A stretch of DNA of 5,266 bases from Dehalococcoidia bacterium (GTDB taxonomy: Bacteria > Chloroflexota > Dehalococcoidia > Dehalococcoidales > DAOWKM01): contig DAOWKM010000020.1 of the NCBI GenBank assembly GCA_030643695.1, forward strand, positions 1 to 5,266. Reading direction: 5' to 3'. Position numbers and translations under genes: made by a program. Shown in pieces: positions 1 to 5,266 of this stretch. Under the pieces are notes generated by a model. The model made no database searches. It was not told the origin of the DNA and saw only the letters and a program-made list of their open reading frames with translations. How positions within the stretch are numbered: the first letter of the stretch is position 1; every line of letters starts with the position of its first letter.

Positions 1-843
1 AACTGCCCTTTCATGACCTCTTACCGAGACCTCCATCGCTCTTTCAATACCTGGCCAGGCTGACTCAGGCACTTTTCCATAAACTAGAGCCAGAACGTCT
101 AAATGATGGCGGGTTGCTCTGGCAACTAACTCATCAACGGTGGTATTGTCACTTAGTCCTCTAGCCAGTTCAGAGATTTCTTGCCCAAATCCGCTTAGCA
201 CCTCAAATTCATCCAAAGCATTTTCTACTTCATTAATTTCATTCTCTTCTGCTTCGTCGTTGGCTCTATTTAGCCTACCCTCAATTGCAGCTAGATTAAT
301 CTCCATAGCTCTTACCGGATTTTCTCTTGCCAATAGCCGTAACGCATTCCCCATCCCGTTTATGGATGCCCCTTTGGCTTGAGCAATGGCTTCTTTGGCT
401 TGTTCGGGAACGATGTCATCCAGTCCATCTAGAACAAGAAGGTGCTTTGAAGTGGCTAAAGCCACAACTTCCGATATGTTGTCTGAAGCGCCTTTCTCTC
501 TTGCTCTTTCTGTAACTCTTGCCCTTTCTCTAATTATAGCCATGTATTCCTCGTAACTACTGGCAGCCACCTTTACTGCTTTTGACTTATTTTTAGTTGC
601 CATAACCTGAGCCTCAGCCAGTCTTTCTTCAGCATATTCTAGAGCCTTCTTAGTCTTTGCCTCAGCCCCAAAAGCAAAGAAAAGACCTACCTTTTTGCCC
701 CAGATGTCAGCAAAGTAGAAGGGGCTGTCGGGGGTAATACCCGGGCTAGGCAATTCCTGTTCAATTTGAGCATAAGCAGCATCACCAAAGAGCAGTGTGA
801 TAGCCAGGACACAGCTAAGTAAAATTATGCCAAATCTTTTCAC
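1..843 (-). CDS. Secreted DUF5667-like helical protein, 3'-truncated by the window edge
   Basis: The frame is open for 281 codons from a GTG at 843-841 to base 1 with no stop, so the C-terminus lies outside the window. I chose the GTG because the frame upstream reaches a TAG at 864-862 with no other start, and an AGGAGG sits 10 nt before it. Residues 1-25 form a signal peptide (K2, R3, hydrophobic core 6-19, likely cleavage after AYA at 23-25). Residues 31-44 contain a Pro-Gly-Ile-x-Pro-Asp-Ser-Pro-Phe-Tyr motif. Residues 61-80 are a charged helix with Ala-Glu-Glu-Arg-Leu-Ala-Glu-Ala. Together these are the usual opening of DUF5667 proteins, which are extracytoplasmic and of unknown biochemical function. 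The rest is Ala/Glu-rich helix in two related units, about 66-167 and 178-281. The family call comes from pattern memory, not a search. The gene is 69 bp downstream of the DUF4350-like gene and could be co-transcribed or have its own promoter. Confidence 0.85.
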   Translation of the reverse strand, partial: MKRFGIILLSCVLAITLLFGDAAYAQIEQELPSPGITPDSPFYFADIWGKKVGLFFAFGAEAKTKKALEYAEERLAEAQVMATKNKSKAVKVAASSYEEYMAIIRERARVTERAREKGASDNISEVVALATSKHLLVLDGLDDIVPEQAKEAIAQAKGASINGMGNALRLLARENPVRAMEINLAAIEGRLNRANDEAEENEINEVENALDEFEVLSGFGQEISELARGLSDNTTVDELVARATRHHLDVLALVYGKVPESAWPGIERAMEVSVRGHERAV

Positions 844-853
844 TCCGATTTTG

Positions 854-859
854 CCTCCT
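854..859 (-). promoter_or_regulatory. Ribosome binding site for the DUF5667-like gene
   Basis: A perfect AGGAGG on the minus strand lies 10 nt before the GTG at 843-841. It decides the start, because the only codons between it and the upstream in-frame TAG are not start codons. Confidence 0.7.
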
Positions 860-880
860 GCCTAAATTTGCTTCACTAAT

Positions 881-886
881 AATATA
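881..886 (-). promoter_or_regulatory. Possible -10 element in the AT-rich 69-bp gap
   Basis: The 844-912 gap is much more AT-rich than its flanks and contains TATATT on the minus strand, about 40 bp upstream of the GTG at 843. No convincing -35 hexamer lies 16-18 bp upstream (the best candidates are near 904-910 and poor). This is only a weak hint that the DUF5667-like gene has its own promoter. Confidence 0.2.
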
Positions 887-912
887 ACGAAAAAATCATT
901 GATTAGTTAGTA

Positions 913-1749
913 TTACTTGGTTTCCTCCTTTGTCGGCTTGGCTAGCCAATCGGCTATATTGGATATAAGCTGGTTGTTATCAAGAATGCCATTATAGGGC
1001 TCAGTGATAAAGGTAAGGTCGTAAATGGCTAGGACTTTGGATTCTTTAGCTAGGGCTATGGGTGATAGCTCCTTTCTTGTTTCAATCACTGAGGAGAAGG
1101 TGTTTTCGTCAACCAAGGCAATACCATAGTTGGCAGAGGTGATAGAGCCAGCGGTATAAAGGGCTATCTTCTCTAGGTTCTTAGTTATCTCATTTTCCTT
1201 GAATTCAGTAACGAATATGTTTCTGTAGTTGGCATCATTTTCCTTCACGTTATATAGGTAATCGGGTTCAAATATCAGCCCGAATTTGAGGGACAGGCTG
1301 TTCATTTGACTCTGCCTCGTCGGGTCAGCGATAAGGAGCAGCTTGCCACTATTATTTACAAACTTGCCTATAGTCTCCCTTTCTTCCTTGGAGAATTCCT
1401 CCTGGGGGCAAACTATAATGTAGGCATTTGTCTGGGAAAGCTCTTCTTCTAGGTCGTCTATCTCGTTTAGGAACTCAATGGTTGAGCCTCGCGAAATAAG
1501 TCGGAGTGTTAGAACATTGAGCTCCTCTAGAGTAAGAGCATTATTATGGGCTAAATCAATCAAGGTAGTGCCTTCCCCTTTGGTATAGGTATCAGAATAC
1601 TCGGTTGAAGGTGCCATAGGAACGGCAATATATTCATAAGTGGGCATCTCAGTGGGAGGGGCACTATAGAACCCACTGTAGTAGAAAAGCCCTCGTCCCA
1701 GGAGGACAACCAATATTCCGGCAATGACGATAGCTATCCTTTTTATCAT
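913..1749 (-). CDS. Membrane-anchored DUF4350-like protein
   Basis: I start at the ATG at 1749-1747, giving 278 residues. A TTG at 1767 would add six residues but lies inside the end of sppA. The ATG follows the sppA TGA by 4 nt, implying translational coupling. Residues 5-21 are a hydrophobic N-terminal anchor, and the rest is predicted to lie outside the cytoplasm. Residues 58-265 resemble the DUF4350/GATase-like alpha/beta fold. A strand reads Thr-Leu-Ile-Asp-Leu-Ala-His-Asn-Asn at 62-70, then a helix 74-88. Later come a Tyr-Ile-Ile-Val-Cys-Pro strand, a Gly-Lys-Leu-Leu-Leu-Ile-Ala-Asp strand, and a C-terminal Asp-Leu-Thr-Phe plus Asp-Asn-Asn block before a final helix. The family is often thought to bind or sense ligands rather than catalyse, and I see no catalytic signature. 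There is no second membrane helix, although many relatives carry one at the C-terminus. No specific function can be given. Confidence 0.85.
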   Translation of the reverse strand: MIKRIAIVIAGILVVLLGRGLFYYSGFYSAPPTEMPTYEYIAVPMAPSTEYSDTYTKGEGTTLIDLAHNNALTLEELNVLTLRLISRGSTIEFLNEIDDLEEELSQTNAYIIVCPQEEFSKEERETIGKFVNNSGKLLLIADPTRQSQMNSLSLKFGLIFEPDYLYNVKENDANYRNIFVTEFKENEITKNLEKIALYTAGSITSANYGIALVDENTFSSVIETRKELSPIALAKESKVLAIYDLTFITEPYNGILDNNQLISNIADWLAKPTKEETK

Positions 1750-1753
1750 TGAT

Positions 1754-2591
1754 TCACTTTGACTCAAAGTGTAGGTAGTAGTAAATGGGCATAAGGTTGG
1801 TTTGTGATTTCAGGACTTCTATGGTAATGACCTCAGTGACTGGCTTTGGTGTATAGAGCTTTTCAACTTCATAATTCCTGATGTGAGCCAGGCTGGCGGC
1901 TTTTTCTATAGCGGCGGTGCTTGTGCCTATATCATCTATTAGACCGTATTTGAGGCTTTCAACGCCGGTGTAGACTTCAGCGCGGGAAAGCCTTTCCTCA
2001 GAGATTTTTAATCGGTCTCCCCTTTGGGTTATGACTGCTGAGATAAATTCCTGCCTCAGCGTCTCCAGTTCGCCCGTTGCTTTTCTCCGTGAGCCGCCGG
2101 TAGCCTTAAATGGTCCGGTGGTTGCAATGTTTTCATCTAGTTCTTCAGGGGTAGGTAAGCTTGACCAGGCACCGATACTGCCAAGCTGGGAGGTTGGCTG
2201 GGCGTAAATAAAGTTTGATGACACCGCAATATAATAACCACCGCTAGCACCCCTTGCCCCAATAGAAGCGACCACAGGCTTGTGCTGCCTCAATCGGAGC
2301 ACATCCAGGTATATCTGCTCAATGACACTGGCTTCGCCTCCAGGGCTATCTATCTGTAGAACAACCGCCTTTATGTTGCTATCACCCCCGGCATATCTCA
2401 GCATGTCTAAGATGTCATCAGTGTAGGCTTGTTCAAAAATTGGGCCAGGAGATGGTTATGGTAGCGATACCTGGCTTGTGTATTAATGGGATGGAAATCA
2501 ACCCCCCCAAAATCAGGCCAAGCAAAATAAAGAAGGGGATGGAGCTAAACCACCGGTATACTGACCTCTTAGCCGATTCCAGTCTGGGCAT
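1754..2591 (-). CDS. sppA: Signal peptide peptidase SppA (S49 family), frame broken near 2447
   Basis: SppA is a membrane-anchored serine peptidase that degrades cleaved signal peptides. The rebuilt gene runs from the ATG at 2591, with AAGGAAG 7 nt upstream, to the TGA at 1756-1754. It has 838 bases, one more than a whole number of codons. Dropping one base near 2447 gives 278 residues, a normal short-form SppA length. Residues 14-37 are the membrane anchor. Residues 41-51 (Gly-Ile-Ala-Thr-Ile-Thr-Ile-Ser-Gly-Pro-Ile) are the first strand, split by the frameshift. Asp-Ser-Pro-Gly-Gly is at 81-85. The likely nucleophile is Ser116 in Gly-Ala-Ser-Gly-Gly, and the likely general base is Lys162 in Phe-Lys-Ala-Thr-Gly-Gly. 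As written, translation from 2591 ends at a TGA at 2435-2433. The downstream frame has its first ATG at 2404, without a good ribosome site, and starting there loses the anchor. The start overlaps the upstream membrane gene by 23 bp. Both catalytic residues are intact, so I favour a sequencing error or very recent mutation over an old pseudogene. Confidence 0.9.
1755..1771. repeat. Perfect 17-bp palindrome at the sppA/DUF4350-like junction
   Basis: CACTTTGA-C-TCAAAGTG reads identically on both strands except for the single central base. It covers the last codons of sppA through the first two bases of its stop, and ends 5 bp before the ATG at 1749. In mRNA it could fold as a 6-bp stem with a 5-nt loop. 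It could equally be a DNA-binding site or a by-product of the encoded His-Phe-Glu-Ser-Lys-stop. Confidence 0.5.
2444..2450 (-). other. Frameshift position within sppA
   Basis: On the minus strand the upstream frame reads ATC TCC TGG CCC, while the downstream frame needs GGC CCA ATT. Removing the T (plus-strand A at 2447), or one neighbouring C, joins Ile-Thr-Ile-Ser to Gly-Pro-Ile-Phe-Glu, the expected S49 sequence. The frame is continuous across the 7-base homopolymer at 2502-2508, so that run is not the cause. Confidence 0.8.
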
Positions 2592-2988
2592 AATCATTCT
2601 TCCTTATGACCCATAGCACCAGTAGATAGGCACTAATACCTGTCGTAAGGAGCAGGACAGCTATTATTACGCTAAGGGGGTGAGCAGCTTCAGGCGAGGG
2701 AACAAAGCGGATGAAGTGGATAATGCCGCTAATAATACCGGCAGTGGCTATGGTCGTAATCCATATTCTAATCGGTCGGCTAGCTAGCCTTTTTATCCTG
2801 GGCTTAATAGTGAGGTAGAGGAGAAGGGCATAGATGGCAAGGGTTGCCAGTATGAGCAGGGCAACTATGGTGAAGGTGCCCATTGCTACGGCAGTAGTGA
2901 GCTCCCATGCCAGACGGACAATTATAGCCCCAAGAACCAGCGTAATGGTCGCTATGAACCATGTCTTGAAAAGTAAGCGATTTATCAT
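2569..2988 (-). CDS. Small four-helix integral membrane protein, unknown function
   Basis: I start at the ATG at 2988-2986, which shares ATGA with the stop of the S41 protease and has AGGG 6 nt upstream. A longer frame from a GTG at 3018 is possible but would overlap the protease by 34 bp. The product is 139 residues and very hydrophobic, with likely membrane helices at about 9-28, 35-60, 74-94 and 105-128. A basic loop at 62-74 (Lys, Arg, Lys, Arg, Arg, Arg) should face the cytoplasm by the positive-inside rule. A short loop at 95-104 (Pro-Ser-Pro-Glu, His-Pro) joins helices 3 and 4. The tail is Arg-Lys-Asn-Asp-Tyr and ends in Gly-Ile-Gly. I recognise no family and see no catalytic or metal-binding motif. 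Its place between two membrane-bound proteases, overlapping both, suggests it partners or regulates one of them. That is inference from position only. Confidence 0.85.
   Translation of the reverse strand: MINRLLFKTWFIATITLVLGAIIVRLAWELTTAVAMGTFTIVALLILATLAIYALLLYLTIKPRIKRLASRPIRIWITTIATAGIISGIIHFIRFVPSPEAAHPLSVIIAVLLLTTGISAYLLVLWVIRKNDYAQTGIG
2599..2605 (-). promoter_or_regulatory. Ribosome binding site that sets the sppA start
   Basis: AAGGAAG lies 7 nt before the ATG at 2591-2589 and only 1 nt before an in-frame ATG at 2597, which favours 2591. It lies inside the 3' end of the preceding membrane gene, fitting coupled translation. Confidence 0.65.
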
Positions 2989-4121
2989 TTGTTGCCCTGT
3001 AGGTAGTCTATAGCCCACCTGATGGCATCCTCTCCCTTAAGCTCAAGCTCACAGTCAGGGTCTATCCCTTTACCCTCAATAAGGCGACCATTGGGGGTTA
3101 GCCAGCGAGCGGTGGTAATATATAATGCTGAGCCATCTTTAAGCTGGCGCAGGACATTAACGCTACCCTTACCATAGGTTTTGGTGCCGGCAATGGTGGC
3201 GCGAGCATAATCCTGCAGGGCTCCAGCCAATACCTCGCTACCGCTAGCACTGTAGCTATTTACTAGAACAACTAGAGGCAAGTCAGTAACTACCTCTGTG
3301 GGCTTGACCTTCATTACGGTATGTTTTCCTTGATTATCTACTACATTGACCACTATCCCCTCCTTCAAGAAGTGGCTGGCTACATCAACCACTACCTCAA
3401 GTGAGCCACCGGGATTGCTGCGCAGGTCAAGGATGATGCCAGTAGCCGCTTCTTGGACTATACTCTGCAGCACCGGGGATAGCTCCTCATCAGTGCGTTG
3501 AGAAAAGTAGGCGATGTTAATGTAAGCAATGTCATCCTTCATCTCAGAGCGGACGCTGGGCAGTTCAATCTCACCTCTGACTATCTCAATTTCCTCGGAC
3601 TTGGTCTCACCCTGATGAAGGATAAGGAGTCTGACCGTTGTCCCCTTGGGCCCACGGATATTAAGCGCAGCCTCAGCCAGACTCATCTCTGAGGTGGGTT
3701 TACCATTGATTTCCAAGATTGCATCGCCAGCCCTGATGCCTGCCTTAGCCGCTGGCGAATCAGCAATAGGGGCGATAATCATTAGCTGCTTATCCTTGAT
3801 TGCTATATTAGCGCCAATGCCCTCAAACTTTCCTTCCAGGTTGCTCAGGCTTAGTTGGTAGGCTTCAGCATCTAGGTAAGAAGTATAGGGGTCATCTAGC
3901 GCCTCCACCATACCCTTGATGGCTGCCTGACTCAGTGCGTCAGCATCAAGCCTCTCCTGGTCTACATAGTCCTGGAAGATGAAGTTCCACGCCTGCTCGA
4001 CAACATCCAGACCCTGAGCTGGCTGATTATTGGTAGCTAGGGAGCAACCGGCTCCAAAGGATAGACCCAGGCTTGCTATTAGCGATATGGCTATAACTGC
4101 AATTTTCACTGCTTTTGGCAT
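2985..4121 (-). CDS. ctp: C-terminal processing protease with PDZ domain (S41 family, CtpA/CtpB type)
   Basis: The product is 378 residues from the ATG at 4121. Residues 6-24 form a signal peptide or anchor. Cys26 follows Gly-Ala-Gly, a poor lipobox match, so lipidation is doubtful. Residues 39-90 are the helical N-terminal region with the family's Leu-Asp-Asp-Pro-Tyr-Thr-Ser-Tyr-Leu at 75-83. A PDZ domain spans about 95-182 (Gly-Ile-Gly at 101-103, then Ser-Pro-Ala-Ala-Lys-Ala-Gly-Ile-Arg-Ala-Gly-Asp at 122-133), and would bind substrate C-termini. The protease core follows, with Leu-Arg-Ser-Asn-Pro-Gly-Gly at 233-239. The nucleophile is Ser293 in Ser-Ala-Ser-Gly-Ser-Glu, and the base is Lys318 in Thr-Tyr-Gly-Lys-Gly, with the standard 25-residue spacing. 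Position 322, normally the third catalytic residue Gln (as in B. subtilis CtpB), is Asn here. Length and order are normal for the family. It probably trims or degrades proteins outside the cytoplasm, and its stop overlaps the next gene's start. Confidence 0.95.
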   Translation of the reverse strand: MPKAVKIAVIAISLIASLGLSFGAGCSLATNNQPAQGLDVVEQAWNFIFQDYVDQERLDADALSQAAIKGMVEALDDPYTSYLDAEAYQLSLSNLEGKFEGIGANIAIKDKQLMIIAPIADSPAAKAGIRAGDAILEINGKPTSEMSLAEAALNIRGPKGTTVRLLILHQGETKSEEIEIVRGEIELPSVRSEMKDDIAYINIAYFSQRTDEELSPVLQSIVQEAATGIILDLRSNPGGSLEVVVDVASHFLKEGIVVNVVDNQGKHTVMKVKPTEVVTDLPLVVLVNSYSASGSEVLAGALQDYARATIAGTKTYGKGSVNVLRQLKDGSALYITTARWLTPNGRLIEGKGIDPDCELELKGEDAIRWAIDYLQGNK

Positions 4122-4129
4122 TGGACTTA

Positions 4130-4136
4130 CCCCCTT
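4130..4136 (-). promoter_or_regulatory. Ribosome binding site for the S41 protease
   Basis: AAGGGGG lies 8 nt before the ATG at 4121, which is a clear start. It sits in the 62-bp gap after the ZIP gene. I see no convincing promoter hexamers or terminator in that gap, so read-through from the ZIP gene is plausible. Confidence 0.65.
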
Positions 4137-4183
4137 AAAGCATTTTGTGGCAAAACTTATCGGCTATTCATTACTGACTTGGG

Positions 4184-5008
4184 CTAGCGTAGCAGCCACA
4201 GGCTAACCGCCATAACCAGCATACCAGCCCCAACTCCTATAATTACAAGGTGCTCCTTGCCGTATCGGTGGGCAAGGGGAAGAATTTCATCTAGGCTTAT
4301 GTAAATCATTATGCCAGCTACGAAGGCTATGACGGCTGACAAAAGTACCGGAGTCAGAAAGGGGAGTAAAATCGCGTAGCCGATGAGAGCACCCACAGGT
4401 TCAGCTACCCCAGATAAAAATGAATATGTGAAAGCTCGACGACGATTGCCTGTGGCATAAAAGATGGGTACCGATACTGCAATACCCTCGGGAATGTTGT
4501 GGATAGCGATAGCCACGGCTATCATTATCCCAAAGGCAATATCCCCGGTAGCTGCGCAAGTAAAAGTGACCAGCCCCTCGGGAAAGTTATGGATGGCAAT
4601 ACCAAGTGTAAGAAGGACACCAGACCTCATAAGGGATGACTGTGACGGGACTGCAGGCTGTGGAGGCAGTCCCAATTTCTTCTGCTGTCCTATTTTAGCA
4701 GTGCTTGGCTGGGGACTTGCAGCATGCTCTTCCTCATACTCATGCGGAACAAGTATATCTATCACCGCAATGAACAGGATGCCAATAAAGAAAGTTATAT
4801 TGGCAGTGGCAAAGCCAATATCTCTAATGGCTGTTCCCAGGAGCTCGGTAAAAGAAATGTATATCATCACCCCGGCGGAAAAGCCAAGCAGAGTTGCCAG
4901 GTAGGAGTATTTTGGTCGCCGTATAAAGAAGGCAATGGCACTACCTATTCCGGTGGATAATCCAGCTAGACTGGTGAGCAACATCGCAAACGGTAGATTA
5001 ACTTTCAT
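4184..5008 (-). CDS. ZIP-family divalent metal transporter (ZupT-like)
   Basis: It should import zinc or related divalent metals across the cytoplasmic membrane. I start at the ATG at 5008, giving 274 residues, because the first helix then begins as in relatives. A TTG at 5038 would add ten residues. About eight membrane helices are visible. The metal site is clear: His140-Asn-Phe-Pro-Glu144-Gly in helix 4 and His170-Asn-Ile-Pro-Glu174-Gly in helix 5, matching E. coli ZupT closely, plus Glu203 in Ser-Gly-Val-Ala-Glu. Between helices 3 and 4 a loop of about 40 residues starts with His89-Glu-Tyr-Glu-Glu-Glu-His95, a possible metal-gathering cluster. It continues as a Gln/Pro/Ser-rich linker to about 125. 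Substrate choice cannot be read from sequence, since ZupT-like proteins carry Zn, Fe, Mn and Co. The gene follows rnpB by about 60 bp and precedes the S41 protease by 62 bp. I see no metal-regulator operator. Confidence 0.92.
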   Translation of the reverse strand: MKVNLPFAMLLTSLAGLSTGIGSAIAFFIRRPKYSYLATLLGFSAGVMIYISFTELLGTAIRDIGFATANITFFIGILFIAVIDILVPHEYEEEHAASPQPSTAKIGQQKKLGLPPQPAVPSQSSLMRSGVLLTLGIAIHNFPEGLVTFTCAATGDIAFGIMIAVAIAIHNIPEGIAVSVPIFYATGNRRRAFTYSFLSGVAEPVGALIGYAILLPFLTPVLLSAVIAFVAGIMIYISLDEILPLAHRYGKEHLVIIGVGAGMLVMAVSLWLLR

Positions 5009-5039
5009 AACATTGCCCAGAGACGAGGTTGCTACCAAC

Positions 5040-5045
5040 CCTCCT
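5040..5045 (-). promoter_or_regulatory. Strong Shine-Dalgarno sequence upstream of the ZIP gene, unusually placed
   Basis: A perfect AGGAGG lies 1 nt before the TTG at 5038, which is too close, and 31 nt before the ATG at 5008, which is too far. The sequence just after it, GGTTG-GTAG-CAACC on the minus strand (5027-5040), is a 5-bp hairpin that would shorten the distance to the ATG. Which start is used is therefore open. Confidence 0.4.
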
Positions 5046-5071
5046 ATGGCGGAAGTGAAGATAGTTATAAG

Positions 5072-5266
5072 GGGTTAAGTAAACCTGTAAGCCGAGTTCT
5101 GTACTCCGACGAGTCGGAGCGGTGACCATTTATCTAGCCCTGATGTTACCATCAGGGTCAAGCGACCAACCCTGAGACAGGCCGGGCGTCCTTTTGTCTC
5201 TCTATTTGGTCTTGCTCCGGATGGGGTTTGCCCAGCCGACTGGTCACCCAGCCGCTGGTGAGCTCT
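5072..5266 (-). ncRNA. rnpB: RNase P RNA, bacterial type A, 3' part
   Basis: This is the catalytic RNA that removes 5' leaders from precursor tRNAs. On the minus strand, from the right edge, it reads through AAACCCCATCCGGAGCAAG and ACCAAATAG, matching the conserved E. coli core (AAACTCC-CCCGGAGCAAG, CCAAATAG). Next come a P16-type stem (GAGACA with TGTCTC) and an L15-like GGGTTGG that keeps the tRNA-CCA-binding GGU. A P18 hairpin at about 5138-5157 has eight base pairs and a GTAA loop. AGATAAATGGTCACC follows, then a P19-like hairpin at 5104-5119, and the hallmark ACAGAACTCGGCTTAC ending at 5087. About 195 nt are present. The 5' half, including P1 to P4, lies beyond the right edge. The 3' end at about 5072 is an estimate that allows for the P1 strand. 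The P18 hairpin and motif set point to a bacterial rather than archaeal RNA. No U-tract terminator follows. Confidence 0.95.

Noticed and set aside
140..515. Plus-strand open frames at 140-382 and 327-515
   Set aside because: They lie opposite the continuous minus-strand DUF5667-like frame, which has a signal peptide and a ribosome site. Their products are low-complexity Ser/Leu-rich.
885..905. Possible terminator after the DUF4350-like gene (AATCA-A-TGATT followed by Ts)
   Set aside because: The arms are short and AT-rich, and the loop is too small to form a stable hairpin.
2241..3246. Repeated CCGCTAGC word at about 2241 and 3240
   Set aside because: Both copies encode the catalytic Ala-Ser-Gly of a serine protease (SppA and the S41 protease). 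The match is explained by shared motif and codon choice, not by a DNA repeat.
3498..3861. Plus-strand open frames inside the S41 protease gene
   Set aside because: They are antisense to the conserved PDZ and protease-core coding sequence and show no domain pattern of their own.
4138..4158. Possible terminator between the ZIP and S41 genes (TTTTG-TGG-CAAAA)
   Set aside because: The stem is only 5 bp, mostly A-T, with a 3-nt loop and no U-tract.
4464..4960. Plus-strand open frames of 146 and 78 codons inside the ZIP gene
   Set aside because: They are antisense to the conserved HNxPEG transporter helices. Their products look like complementary-strand artefacts.
5104..5157. Two strong hairpins at the right side as terminators or operators
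   Set aside because: They are structural helices of RNase P RNA (P18 with a GNRA loop, and a P19-like stem), flanked by its conserved motifs.

Overview
The window looks like a bacterial chromosome fragment of moderate GC content. Every supported gene lies on the minus strand, so transcription runs from right to left. The right edge holds the 3' half of a bacterial type A RNase P RNA. The protein set is a ZIP metal transporter, a C-terminal processing protease, SppA, a DUF4350-like protein and a DUF5667-like protein. This mix and the style of the sequences recall Chloroflexota, possibly the Dehalococcoidia side. That placement is an impression from family content, not a demonstrated assignment.

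In order of transcription: (1) rnpB, 3' part, about 5266 to 5072. (2) A ZIP-family transporter, 5008-4184. (3) An S41 C-terminal processing protease with a PDZ domain, 4121-2985. (4) A 139-residue four-helix membrane protein of unknown function, 2988-2569, whose ATG overlaps the protease stop codon. (5) An S49 signal peptide peptidase, sppA, 2591-1754. Its start overlaps the previous gene by 23 bp, and its frame is broken by one extra base near 2447. (6) A membrane-anchored DUF4350-like protein, 1749-913, starting 4 nt after the sppA stop. (7) After a 69-bp AT-rich gap, a secreted DUF5667-like protein, 843 to 1, which runs off the left edge without a stop.

Genes 3 to 6 are overlapped or nearly abutted, so they are very likely one translationally coupled operon. 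It joins two serine/lysine-dyad membrane proteases of different families (S41 and S49), a small multi-helix membrane protein, and an anchored domain of the kind often proposed to bind or sense ligands. A role in envelope protein quality control or signal-peptide clearance is a reasonable inference, not proven. The ZIP gene may belong to the same transcript, with a 62-bp gap.

The main points for a second look are: the sppA frameshift, which hides the gene's membrane anchor and first strand; the open but edge-truncated DUF5667-like gene with an internal tandem duplication; an Asn in place of the usual third catalytic residue (Gln) in the S41 protease; and a perfect 17-bp palindrome at the junction of sppA and the DUF4350-like gene. 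No tRNA, insertion sequence, CRISPR array or phage feature was seen. No intergenic stretch exceeds about 70 bp.
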